In this document: piece after piece, positions 44,575 to 52,490 of the stretch | Position numbering within the stretch: the stretch's first letter is position 1 | Layout: every line of letters begins with the position of its first letter | Assembly (NCBI GenBank): GCA_024998595.1 | Contig: JACOEK010000005.1 | Coordinates: 224,333-288,332 of the forward strand | DNA from: Nitrospira sp. | GTDB taxonomy: Bacteria; Nitrospirota; Nitrospiria; Nitrospirales; Nitrospiraceae | Length of the DNA: 64,000 nucleotides | Direction of reading: 5' to 3' | Made by a program: the position numbers and the translations under genes | Notes under the pieces: generated by a model | Database searches by the model: none | What the model saw: the letters and a program-made list of their open reading frames with translations, nothing else | Told to the model about the DNA's origin: nothing

Positions 44575-44804
44575 GAGATGCCGGATACTCCGCCCCACGA
44601 TCACGTAGTCGGAGTCGCAAGATATCATACTCTGTGCTGGGGCTCTTTGATTCGTCGAACCGGCTCGTTGCGCGTAACGGGGTATCGAGGCGGTCGAGGC
44701 GATTCGCGAAGAAGTATGCAGTGCTGGCCTTTTGCCCTGTTCTATCCTATCGTACTGCTGATGCGCAGAAGCCTGGTTGTGACAGGTACGGAGGCCACCT
44801 CACG

Positions 44805-45128
44805 ATGAAGAATCAACGCAAGCATGAGCGGGTTCACGTCCAGTTTCGCAGCCATTTCTCGATGAAGGGGAAAATGCTGGCCGGTGACGGGGATCTCACC
44901 GATCTTTCTCCGGGCGGCTGTCGGATTATCAGCCCTGTTCAAGTGCTGGTGGGGTCGGAAGTGGAACTGTGCATTTTTCCCGGCGACAATGCCAATCCCA
45001 TCCTCATCGATGCCGCTACTGTGCGGTGGTGCCGTCCAAACGAGTTCGGATTATCGATCACGAAGATTCGTGGACCGGTCCAGCGCCAATTGACCGATGT
45101 CTGGCGCAAGCTGGCGAAGCCTGCTTAG
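44805..45128 (+). CDS. PilZ-domain protein
   Basis: A 107-residue single-domain PilZ protein. The c-di-GMP-binding motifs are present: RKHERVHVQF (RxxxR at residues 5-9) and DLTDLSPGGCRI (D/NxSxxG at about 32-43). It would bind c-di-GMP and regulate motility, attachment or exopolysaccharide at the protein level. A GGAGG lies 10 nt before the ATG at 44805; a longer in-frame version is not supported. Its TAG stop is the first element of repeat copy C. Confidence 0.85.
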   Translation: MKNQRKHERVHVQFRSHFSMKGKMLAGDGDLTDLSPGGCRIISPVQVLVGSEVELCIFPGDNANPILIDAATVRWCRPNEFGLSITKIRGPVQRQLTDVWRKLAKPA

Positions 45129-45252
45129 CAGGCTGTTGATAAAGGCCGCCAGCGGCGTTCTCACCTCGTTCAGAGGCTCACCGTACGGCGCGAGTATGAT
45201 TCGCCTCTTCACTCGCTTCGGCCTTGCTGGACGGCCTTTCTGAACAGCCTGC
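45128..45252 (+). repeat. Palindromic-ended repeat, copy C
   Basis: About 125 bp. Begins TAGCAGGCTGTTGATAAAGG (the TAG is the PilZ stop) and ends CGGCCTTTCTGAACAGCCTGC, giving inverted ends GGCTGTTGATAAAGGCCG versus its complement. Core blocks GCCAGCGGCGTTCTCACC and CTTCGGCCTTGCTGGACGGCC match copies A and B. Orientation relative to the upstream gene is the same in all three. Confidence 0.88.
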
Positions 45253-45377
45253 ACGGCGCCAGACGCAACTACGCATTTCACACCATGATCCTCTTCCGGA
45301 TGCGGCGTAGGGTTGATGAACGTGCTGCTAGTCGAGTTTTATTTCAGAAGTGAGTGGCCCAAACCGGATAGGCGCGG

Positions 45378-46367
45378 CTAGATCTTCATAGCCTCGCGGA
45401 CTTCGGCCATCGTCTGAGAGGAGACCGCGGTCGCGCGGCGCCGTCCGTCTTCCGCAATGTCATCGAGGCGTCCCGGGTTTTGCGTGAGGGTCGCGCGCGC
45501 CTCCCACATCGGCGCCAGGCGTTCCACTACTCGATCCGCCACCAGCTTCTTGCAATCGATACAGCCGATCGCGGCTTTGCGGCAATCCTGATTCACTTGC
45601 TCGATGACCGGCAGCGGCGAAAAAATCTTGTGGAAGTCGTAGACGGGGCAGACATCGGGATTGCCCGGATCGGTACGACGGACGCGCGCGGGGTCGGTAA
45701 TCATGGTCTTGAGCTTCTGGCGGACGACCGCTTCCGTATCGGACAGGTTGATGGCGTTGCCGTAGCTCTTGCTCATTTTGCGGCCGTCGGTGCCCAACAC
45801 TTTCGGGAACTTCGTGAGGTGTTCTTGAGGCTCGGGAAAGACGGAACCGTAGAGGCTGTTGAACCGGCGCGCAAGTTCGCGTGTCAGTTCTAAATGGGGC
45901 AATTGATCTTTACCGACCGGCACGAAATCAGGCTTGTAGAGAAGGATATCCGCCGCCTGCAGAACCGGGTAGCCCAGAAAGCCGTAGGTGCTAAGATCGC
46001 GCTCCTTGATCTCCTCCTGCTTCTCCTTGTAGGTCGGATTCCGTTCCAACCATGACACCGGAATGATCATGGAGAGCAACAGGTGAAGAATGGCGTGGTC
46101 CGGGACCTGTGACTGCACGAACACGGTAGCGCGCTTCGGGTCGATGCCGGCTGCCAGCCAGTCGATGAGCAGCTCTCGCACATATTCTCGGAGCCGGCTG
46201 GTATCGGCATAGTTGGACGAGAGGGCGTGCCAGTCCGCGACGAAGAAATAACAATCGTACTGCGCTTGCAGCTCGTTCCAGTTTTCCAGCGCCCCCAACC
46301 AGTTGCCGAGATGGAGCAGCCCGCTCGGCTGCATCCCGCTAAGTACTCGCTTACGCGTCGTCGTCAT
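45378..46367 (-). CDS. trpS: Tryptophan-tRNA ligase
   Basis: Class I aminoacyl-tRNA synthetase charging tRNA-Trp in the cytosol. The 329 residues match the bacterial family. HIGH motif as PSGLLHLGNWLGAL at about residues 14-27, KMSKS in TDGRKMSKSYGNAI at about 195-208, and tryptophan-pocket residues in GYPVLQAADILLYKPDFVPVG. GGGAG precedes the ATG. It is followed after 52 bp by nothing on the same strand; the upstream gene (46420-48417) is oriented the same way, 52 bp away, so the two may be co-transcribed from the promoter at 48460-48488. Confidence 0.97.
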   Translation of the reverse strand: MTTTRKRVLSGMQPSGLLHLGNWLGALENWNELQAQYDCYFFVADWHALSSNYADTSRLREYVRELLIDWLAAGIDPKRATVFVQSQVPDHAILHLLLSMIIPVSWLERNPTYKEKQEEIKERDLSTYGFLGYPVLQAADILLYKPDFVPVGKDQLPHLELTRELARRFNSLYGSVFPEPQEHLTKFPKVLGTDGRKMSKSYGNAINLSDTEAVVRQKLKTMITDPARVRRTDPGNPDVCPVYDFHKIFSPLPVIEQVNQDCRKAAIGCIDCKKLVADRVVERLAPMWEARATLTQNPGRLDDIAEDGRRRATAVSSQTMAEVREAMKI

Positions 46368-46419
46368 GCCATCACTCCCATGTCCCGAACCGATGTGTTT
46401 CTGTCCCCACAGGGTAGGA

Positions 46420-48417
46420 CTACTCGAGGGGGACGAATTTGCCTTGTTTCACTTGAATGAGAAAGACGTGGCGATTGAGGGTGCCGTCGGGGCTAAACCC
46501 GCTGGGGCCACTCAAGGTCGGCAGGTCATGCTGCATCATCAAATAGTCCCGGACCGCTTCTCCGCTGGTGGCGCCTCGCCGGATTGCTTCCACCGCCAGT
46601 CGTGCGGCGTCATACCCTTGGGCGGCGAAGAGCGACGGGGTTGCTTGGAAGCGTTTGCGATATCGTTCCACGAATTCCTGCACGACCGGACTGGTGCTGT
46701 CGGCAAAGAATCCGTCGGCAAAGACGGAGCCTTCGACGGTTCGATCGGCGACCCGCGCAAAGTCCGGGGTGTTCCACCCATTGCCGCCCAGTAAGGGCAC
46801 TGCAATGTCAAAAAATGCCAATTGGGCCGCCAGCAGGCCCACGTCCAAGGAACGTCCCGGAATGAAGACCGCATCGAACCCCGGCGAATAGAGCAGGCGT
46901 TTGCCTTTTTTGCCTGCTCCCTGCCTGATTCCGGTTTTGGCCGGATCGTTGTCGACTTGTACTTCGACGCCGTACTTCTTCAGATCTTCAGCTTTGAGCT
47001 TGCCGATCACGGCGCGGAAGTCGGTGTCACCTTCCTTGTAGGGTTCGCTGACGATCAGTTCCCCATCCTGCTGCCGGATTTCTTGCGCGAAGAGGCGTGC
47101 CAGATCGCGGCCGTATGCTGTGTCGGGATAAAGAATGGCGAACCGTTTGAACTGGCGGTCTTTGACGGCATACTCCGCCACCCGTTTGGCCTGGTGTCCG
47201 TAGGTCAGCGCCGTACTGAAGACGTAGTTGCCGAACCGACGCAAATTCGGAACGGTGGCGCTGGGGGTGATCAGCGGGATGTGGGTGCGTTCGGCCAATT
47301 CAGCCATGACCGGCAGGTTTTTCGACAGCAATGGCCCGACGACGGCAAGTGGGCGGTCGTCGGACAAGACGGAGGAGAGTTCGTCGAGGAATGCCGCGCG
47401 GTCGGATTCGGTGTCTTTGACGATGAGGCCGATCGACGGGCTTTCGCCTGCGTCCTTCGGCCGCTCCAGCGCGAGTTGAATCCCGTTCAGCACTTCCGTA
47501 CCGAACGGCGCGAGTTTTCCCGACATGGGGAAAATAGCGGCAATGGAGTAGGGATGCGATTTGAATTTGGTCCGCACGACGCTCTGCAGGTCGGTGGCTT
47601 TCGCGGCGTAGGGATGGTTGGGAAAGCGGCTCAAAAAGAGGCGCAAATCCCGCTCGACTAAATGATCTTCTCCGGCCGCTGTATGGAGGTCAATGAGCTT
47701 GATGGAGGCCAAATCTCCGGGGAATGTTTTCGGATAGGCGTCACGTACGCGCATGAGCGACGGCGCATCCAGTTTGTCGTTGACCAGTTCCCGAATCTGA
47801 GTCTCGGTCTCGTGCGCCTGGTCGCCGACATCCAGCGAGAGCTCATCGAGCCAGGCTTGAATGGCCCGCAGAAAATCTTTCTTTTGTGCCTGAAATTCTC
47901 CGGTCAGTCGTAGCGCGTCGCGCTTGATGGCGGGATCGGCTGACAGGCTACGGACTTCGGAAAGCAGGGGAAGCGCGAGATCCAGGTTGCCGGCCCGGGC
48001 GTGGGTTTTCGCAAGCAGGAGTTTCGCCCGGTCAACTAAGTCTGAGTTGGGAAACTCGCCGAGCAGCTGATTGATGTAGCGGATGGTTTCCGCATGCTCC
48101 TTCATGCCGTACATGGCGGCGGCCATCAGGAGATAAGCGTCATCCAGCAGATCCGGTGCGGGGCCGCTTTCGATGAACCGTCGCAGCATGACGGCCGCGG
48201 CTTCCGGTTGCTCTGCGTCGATCAACCGTTTCGCCTGGTCCAAGGCGGCTTGAGCCGTATTCGCGGGTGGTTTCGCCTGATTCGAACGGGGGGCGGCCGG
48301 AGTCTTGGGCGCAGGGGCTGTTTCGCCGAGCGTGGCAAAGCCTACGAGGAGCGCCACCGCGAGGGTAACGCCACACGCGGCGAGATGCGGGGCGCGGGAT
48401 ACTGATCGAGGAACCAT
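46420..48417 (-). CDS. TPR plus periplasmic-binding-fold protein (LpoA-like PBP activator)
   Basis: A 665-residue exported protein. Signal peptide (LAACGVTLAVALLVGFATLG), Ala/Pro linker, then TPR-like helices (residues about 65-290, ALDQAKRLIDAEQPEAAAVM; EFPNSDLVDRAKLLLAKTHA) and a type I periplasmic-binding fold (about 300-665): IAAIFPMSGKLAPFGTEVLN, PLAVVGPLLSKNLPVMAELA, FAILYPDTAYGRDLARLFAQ. This order is that of LpoA, which activates PBP1A, and of penicillin-binding-protein activators generally; a free amino-acid-binding protein is the alternative. Start at 48417 has AGGAG 4 nt upstream. Confidence 0.82.
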   Translation of the reverse strand: MVPRSVSRAPHLAACGVTLAVALLVGFATLGETAPAPKTPAAPRSNQAKPPANTAQAALDQAKRLIDAEQPEAAAVMLRRFIESGPAPDLLDDAYLLMAAAMYGMKEHAETIRYINQLLGEFPNSDLVDRAKLLLAKTHARAGNLDLALPLLSEVRSLSADPAIKRDALRLTGEFQAQKKDFLRAIQAWLDELSLDVGDQAHETETQIRELVNDKLDAPSLMRVRDAYPKTFPGDLASIKLIDLHTAAGEDHLVERDLRLFLSRFPNHPYAAKATDLQSVVRTKFKSHPYSIAAIFPMSGKLAPFGTEVLNGIQLALERPKDAGESPSIGLIVKDTESDRAAFLDELSSVLSDDRPLAVVGPLLSKNLPVMAELAERTHIPLITPSATVPNLRRFGNYVFSTALTYGHQAKRVAEYAVKDRQFKRFAILYPDTAYGRDLARLFAQEIRQQDGELIVSEPYKEGDTDFRAVIGKLKAEDLKKYGVEVQVDNDPAKTGIRQGAGKKGKRLLYSPGFDAVFIPGRSLDVGLLAAQLAFFDIAVPLLGGNGWNTPDFARVADRTVEGSVFADGFFADSTSPVVQEFVERYRKRFQATPSLFAAQGYDAARLAVEAIRRGATSGEAVRDYLMMQHDLPTLSGPSGFSPDGTLNRHVFLIQVKQGKFVPLE

Positions 48418-48459
48418 TGACTCCTGTGCATGGCGAAAGCTCTCGCCGCAATGGTGGCT

Positions 48460-48488
48460 ACTATAGGAAACAGGTGCGGGGGTGTCAA
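48460..48488 (-). promoter_or_regulatory. Strong sigma-70-type promoter of LpoA-like gene
   Basis: Minus strand TTGACA (48483-48488), exactly 17 bp, TATAGT (48460-48465). Start of transcription near 48453 gives a normal 5'UTR of about 36 nt carrying AGGAG. Confidence 0.75.
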
Positions 48489-48508
48489 GGTAAGTCGAGG
48501 TCATTGCG

Positions 48509-48537
48509 TTGTGTTCAGAAAGGGGCTTGGCTATAGT
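48509..48537 (+). promoter_or_regulatory. Promoter of xerD, leaderless type
   Basis: TTGTGT (48509-48514), 17-bp spacer, TATAGT (48532-48537). The -10 ends 10 nt before ATG 48548, which lacks a Shine-Dalgarno. Confidence 0.5.
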
Positions 48538-48547
48538 CGATCCAAGC

Positions 48548-49531
48548 ATGCTTCCAGCGGTCACAAATGAGGGCGTTAGTGAAAACCGTGATGAGGCGAG
48601 CCGCGCTCCGCAGGAGTCGGATCCGCTTCCCTTGGCGCCGCTCGTCGCGCGTTACTGCGATGACTTGCGGATTGCGCGCGGACTCTCGCGGCATACGCTC
48701 TCGGCCTACCAGCGGGATGTGACGGTGTTCCAGCGCTATCTTCGGGATCAGCAGGTCTCCGATCCTCGCCAGGTGTCTCCTCCGTTGCTCGCGGCGTTTC
48801 TCGAATACTTGCATCGTGGCGGTCTTGCCGCTTCGTCACGCGCACGCGCGCTGGCGGCGGTGCGCAGCTTGTTCCGTTTTCTGAAACAGGAAGGCGTCGT
48901 CAGCGCGAATCCGACGGTCAGTCTCCGTACCACGTCGCGGGCGCGACGCCTGCCGAAAACATTGAGCCTGGAAGAAGTCACGAGCCTCCTGGAATTGCCC
49001 GCTCGCGCGGTGCCGGAGGATCAGCGTGACCGCGCGATGGTGGAAGTGCTGTATGCCGCGGGTCTGCGTGTTTCTGAGTTGATCACCTTGCGGATGGATC
49101 AGTGCAATCTTGAGGTGGGGTATGTCGGCATTACTGGAAAAGGCGACAAGCAGCGGGTGGTGCCGATCGGGCGGCCGGCGGTGGCGGAGGTACAGGCCTA
49201 TGTGTTGGGTGCGCGGCCGATGCTGTTGAAGCAACGCGCGTCCCGATTCGTATTCGTCACCCGCCGCGGCACACCGTTGACTCGGCAGGCGTTCTGGAAG
49301 TTGTTGCGCGCGCGGGCGCAGCGGGCGGGAATCGCGCGGATTCCTTCACCGCACATGCTGCGCCATTCGTTTGCCACGCATCTCCTGCAAAGGGGCGCAG
49401 ACTTACGCTCTGTACAGGCGATGTTGGGGCATGCCGACATTGCGACCACGCAAATCTACACGCATGTCGATGCGGCACAGTTGAAAAAAGTCCACACCGC
49501 GTGTTTTCCACGCAACAAATCCCGTCGGTAA
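48548..49531 (+). CDS. xerD: Tyrosine recombinase XerD/XerC type
   Basis: A 327-residue site-specific recombinase that resolves chromosome dimers at dif. N-terminal SAM-like core-binding domain (RYCDDLRIARGLSRHTLSAY at about residues 33-52), catalytic domain with Arg in AAGLRVSELITLRM, Lys in VGITGKGDKQRVVPIG, HxxR in PHMLRHSFATHLLQRGADLR, and His/Tyr in MLGHADIATTQIYTHVD. Full length and standard architecture argue for the housekeeping enzyme; XerC versus XerD is by overall feel only. The start at 48548 is preferred over a TTG 39 nt earlier. Two tRNA genes follow; this is not evidence of an integrative element. Confidence 0.9.
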   Translation: MLPAVTNEGVSENRDEASRAPQESDPLPLAPLVARYCDDLRIARGLSRHTLSAYQRDVTVFQRYLRDQQVSDPRQVSPPLLAAFLEYLHRGGLAASSRARALAAVRSLFRFLKQEGVVSANPTVSLRTTSRARRLPKTLSLEEVTSLLELPARAVPEDQRDRAMVEVLYAAGLRVSELITLRMDQCNLEVGYVGITGKGDKQRVVPIGRPAVAEVQAYVLGARPMLLKQRASRFVFVTRRGTPLTRQAFWKLLRARAQRAGIARIPSPHMLRHSFATHLLQRGADLRSVQAMLGHADIATTQIYTHVDAAQLKKVHTACFPRNKSRR

Positions 49532-49616
49532 CTGTCATGCACGGGGGCCGCAGAGGAGCGTGGACGTCGCTCATGGCGCGGGGGCAAAAATCCTGCAAGA
49601 ATAATGCATGTCTTGG

Positions 49617-49645
49617 TTGACACTGCCTGGTGGAGTTGATAGCAT
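49617..49645 (+). promoter_or_regulatory. Promoter of tRNA-Val
   Basis: TTGACA (49617-49622), exactly 17 bp, TAGCAT (49640-49645). Transcription would start near 49652, 24 nt before the mature tRNA end. Confidence 0.65.
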
Positions 49646-49675
49646 CCCAAAAATCTGCCGGGAACGAGAAAAAAC

Positions 49676-49751
49676 GGGCGGATAGCTCAATTGGGAGAGC
49701 GCTGCCCTTACAAGGCAGAGGTCACAGGTTCGATCCCTGTTCCGCCTACCA
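49676..49751 (+). tRNA. tRNA-Val (anticodon TAC)
   Basis: 76 nt including an encoded CCA. Acceptor GGGCGGA pairs with TCCGCCT (terminal G-U), D-arm AGCTCAATTGGGAGAGC, anticodon stem CTGCC/GGCAG around loop CTTACAA (TAC), T-arm CACAGGTTCGATCCCTGT. A good promoter lies upstream. Confidence 0.96.
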
Positions 49752-49885
49752 ATGAAGAAATACAGGGAATTGCGCGTAAGGCATTGCCTTATCCATTAGT
49801 AGTGATGTACAAGGGTACACTCTACCGTATTTAGACTGTTTGATTCTGAAAATCTGAGTTCTTCTTCCGCCATCTTGGGTTGCGT

Positions 49886-49963
49886 GGGGCCGTCGTTCAG
49901 CCTGGTTAGGACGCCAGATTGTCAATCTGGAAGTCGCGGGTTCAAATCCCGTCGGCCCCGCCA
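49886..49963 (+). tRNA. tRNA-Asp (anticodon GTC)
   Basis: 78 nt including encoded CCA. Acceptor GGGGCCG pairs with CGGCCCC, discriminator G, anticodon stem CCAGA/TCTGG around loop TTGTCAA (GTC), T-arm GCGGGTTCAAATCCCGT. It lies 134 bp behind tRNA-Val; the spacer holds a small hairpin (TAAGGC-att-GCCTTA, 49777-49791) and nothing else recognisable. Confidence 0.96.
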
Positions 49964-50035
49964 TTCCCCCAGCTTTTGGTACAATCCATGCTACCGTTTT
50001 CATGTGACGCCATGTGAAGGGAAAGGTCTAGGCTC

Positions 50036-50758
50036 ATGTTCCAATCAGGCGTAATGGGGTTGGTGGGATCGCTGGGAGCGGTGTCGAAAATCGTGCTCCT
50101 GCTCCTCTTTGTCGCCTCGATTCTTTCCTGGGGCGTGATTTTGTACAAATGGCGGACCTTCAAGGCGGCTGATCGTGAAGACCAGCGGTTCTTCAATGCG
50201 TTTACGAAGATCCGCGACCTGGATGAATTGTATCGGCAGTCCAAGCGCGCGGAAGGCAGCCCGAGTGCGCGCGTGTTCCAGGGCATCATGGATCGTGTCG
50301 TGACGACTTCTGGTGACGGGATGGTGAGTGCATCCCAGTCGGCCGCTGGATCCAGAGAATCGGCGCCCGCATTCGATCACCAGTACATGGATAAGACCGT
50401 CTCCTACCTGGTGCAGAACCAGGTGTCGCATTTGGAATCCTATTTGCCGGTGCTGGCGACCACGGGAAACATTACGCCGTTCATCGGCCTGCTCGGCACG
50501 GTATTGGGTATTATCGATTCCTTTCGCGAGATCGGTATGCAGGGAACGGCAAGTATTGCGGCCGTCGCTCCGGGCGTGTCCGAGGCATTGGTCGCGACGG
50601 CCGCCGGTTTGTTTACCGCCATTCCCGCGGTGATCTTCTACAACTACTACCTGACCCGCATTCGGAAGACGGTGTTTCGGATTGAGTCATTTACCGTTGA
50701 AGCGATGCGTTCGTTGCAGACTCGCTTGAAGCAGCCCCAGGCCGGAGTGCAGTCATGA
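50036..50758 (+). CDS. tolQ: TolQ proton-channel subunit
   Basis: Inner-membrane motor subunit of Tol-Pal, 240 residues. Three helices: VSKIVLLLLFVASILSWGVI near the N-terminus, then TTGNITPFIGLLGTVLGIID and SEALVATAAGLFTAIPAVIF, which carry the MotA/TolQ/ExbB signature. With TolR it forms the channel that uses proton motive force to energise TolA during cell constriction. Gene order tolQ-R-A-B-pal distinguishes it from ExbB. The stop overlaps tolR by ATGA. A TACAAT -10-like box (49980-49985) lies 50 nt upstream, with no clear -35. Confidence 0.96.
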   Translation: MFQSGVMGLVGSLGAVSKIVLLLLFVASILSWGVILYKWRTFKAADREDQRFFNAFTKIRDLDELYRQSKRAEGSPSARVFQGIMDRVVTTSGDGMVSASQSAAGSRESAPAFDHQYMDKTVSYLVQNQVSHLESYLPVLATTGNITPFIGLLGTVLGIIDSFREIGMQGTASIAAVAPGVSEALVATAAGLFTAIPAVIFYNYYLTRIRKTVFRIESFTVEAMRSLQTRLKQPQAGVQS

Positions 50759-51207
50759 CGTCGGAAACCCGCCACCGCCGGTTCATGGCAGAGATCAACG
50801 TGATTCCGCTGGTGGACGTGGTGTTAGTGTTGCTCGTCATTTTCATGGTGACGGCGCCCATGCTGTATCGCGGAATGGATATCAATCTCCCCAAATCGGC
50901 GAGCAATACGATTAAGCCTGAAGCGAGAGCGGTTTTGTCCATTGAGCGCGATCAACGATTGTATTTGGATAAGGACGCGGTCAGTGTGGTGCAGTTGGAA
51001 CGAAAACTCCGGGCCCTCAAAGATCAAAGCCCGGATGTGTCGCTGTATCTGCGAGCCGACCGGGATGTGCCGTACGGAATCGTTGTGCAAGTGATGGATA
51101 GTGTCAAGAAAGCCGGCATTGAAAAGCTTGGTATGGTGACGGAGCCCACAGGTGCCGAGCGCGTGAGCGAGTCGGTCGTAACTCCCGCGCAGCCACGCAA
51201 GAAATAG
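50755..51207 (+). CDS. tolR: TolR proton-channel subunit
   Basis: Inner-membrane TolR/ExbD protein, 150 residues. One N-terminal helix with the essential Asp in INVIPLVDVVLVLLVIFMVT (Asp about residue 20), followed by the periplasmic domain with LPKSASNT, the repeated LERKLRALKDQ and a short variable tail. Works with TolQ to couple proton flow to TolA. Translation is coupled to tolQ by a 4-nt ATGA overlap; tolA begins 41 nt downstream. Confidence 0.96.
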   Translation: MTSETRHRRFMAEINVIPLVDVVLVLLVIFMVTAPMLYRGMDINLPKSASNTIKPEARAVLSIERDQRLYLDKDAVSVVQLERKLRALKDQSPDVSLYLRADRDVPYGIVVQVMDSVKKAGIEKLGMVTEPTGAERVSESVVTPAQPRKK

Positions 51208-51248
51208 CGGCGCCGCGACTCGCGCGCCACAGGGTCGTATCGCAAGTC

Positions 51249-52490
51249 ATGACGTTCCAAGCCCTGCCAAGACATACCGCGCTGTCCCTAATCGGAGATA
51301 TGGGTGAGGCCGGAGGTGACCGCCTGCGCAAGACGGTGGTCGTGTCCCTGCTCCTGCACCTCTGTCTCCTGTCCGTGATTATGGGTGCCAAGTTTTTCAA
51401 GAAAACAGAACGCCCCTTGTCGGCCGTCGAAGTCTCCCTGGTCACCCTTCCGCCGATGGAGGCCAAGCCTGAGCCCAAGGTCGAGAAGGTTGAGAAACCC
51501 GTACCACGGCCGGCCCCGAAGCCGGTGCAGTCTGCACCAATTCCCGTGCCTCCAAAACCAGTGCAGACGCCGCCACCCCCTCCGGCTCCGACTCCCATGC
51601 CGGTTCAGGCGGCTCCGGTTGCCAAACCCGCTCCGCCTGCTCCTGCTCCGGTGCCTGCGCCAAAATTGCAGGCGCCAGTGTTGGCGGCTCCGCAACCGAT
51701 TCCCCAAGCGGCCAAATCACCCTCGTCTGCTCCTGTCACCAACAGGGCAGATGTGCTTCGAGATGTGATGAAGGATGTGGAGTTGCCGACGGACGCCCCC
51801 AAGTATGGGGACCTCGCACCCATGAAGCCGGCCGAGGTCAAAAAGACCGCCCAGCCAAAATTGGGAGCGCCTGAGCGATCAGATCTCGATGCCATGTTGA
51901 AAAAACTGAATGTGCCTGACATGGCGGCTCCCAAGGTCGAGGTGCCGCAAGAGCCTCCCAAGCCGAATGTCGCACCCACGAAACGCGCATCGCTGTCGGA
52001 GGAAATGACCAGCGATCTCGACCGAGAGCTTCAGGATTTGAAGAAACTCCAACAGCTACCGCCGGTGAAAACGTCAGAGCCGGTGCGGGAAGTGAAGCCG
52101 ATGTTCCGCGAGCCGCCGCCTCCCGCGATGGCTCCGCCGATCGGGGCGAGCATTCCCCGAACCAAGCCCACTCCCATGCTGCGGGTGCCTGGCGTGTCCG
52201 GATCGAATCCGTATTTGGCCCGGGTGCAGGCGCGCATCAGCGGGTTTTGGACTGCGCCACCGGTCGATATTTCAGGTAAGGCGTTGACGGTGACGGTGAG
52301 GTTTCGCTTGGAGCGGGATGGCCGGGTCGGGTCGATCGTCATCGAACAGTCTTCCGGCAATGACTATTACGACATGGCTGCCCAGCGTGCCGTGCAAAGC
52401 GCGATTCCGTTGCCACCCTTTCCGCCCGACCTGACGGATTCGTATTTCGATGCCCACTTCACTTTTGTCGCAGGCGAGGCTGCAGGATGA
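51249..52490 (+). CDS. tolA: TolA-like energy transducer (TonB C-terminal fold)
   Basis: A 413-residue inner-membrane-anchored periplasm-spanning protein. One helix (residues about 29-50, TVVVSLLLHLCLLSVIMGAK), a long Pro/Ala/Lys-rich region (about 65-300) that is elongated and could span the periplasm, and a C-terminal TonB/TolA domain: NPYLARVQARISGFWTAPPV, VRFRLERDGRVGSIVIEQSS, AIPLPPFPPDL. Links TolQ/R to Pal in the outer membrane. The Pro-rich linker is unlike the helical domain II of E. coli TolA. Overlaps tolB by ATGA. A start at 51300 is possible. Confidence 0.92.
   Translation: MTFQALPRHTALSLIGDMGEAGGDRLRKTVVVSLLLHLCLLSVIMGAKFFKKTERPLSAVEVSLVTLPPMEAKPEPKVEKVEKPVPRPAPKPVQSAPIPVPPKPVQTPPPPPAPTPMPVQAAPVAKPAPPAPAPVPAPKLQAPVLAAPQPIPQAAKSPSSAPVTNRADVLRDVMKDVELPTDAPKYGDLAPMKPAEVKKTAQPKLGAPERSDLDAMLKKLNVPDMAAPKVEVPQEPPKPNVAPTKRASLSEEMTSDLDRELQDLKKLQQLPPVKTSEPVREVKPMFREPPPPAMAPPIGASIPRTKPTPMLRVPGVSGSNPYLARVQARISGFWTAPPVDISGKALTVTVRFRLERDGRVGSIVIEQSSGNDYYDMAAQRAVQSAIPLPPFPPDLTDSYFDAHFTFVAGEAAG

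Noticed and set aside
49752..49885. Remnant of a mobile element between the two tRNA genes
   Set aside because: Only a small hairpin is visible; no coding remnant or direct repeats.
48548..49963. Tyrosine recombinase next to tRNA genes as a sign of an integrated island
   Set aside because: The protein is a full-length housekeeping Xer recombinase; no attachment-site repeat of the tRNA 3' ends, no other phage or plasmid gene and no composition shift were seen.
49746..50003. Minus-strand open frame containing GPTGFEPATSR
   Set aside because: This is the well-known false protein read from the complement of a tRNA gene (here tRNA-Asp).
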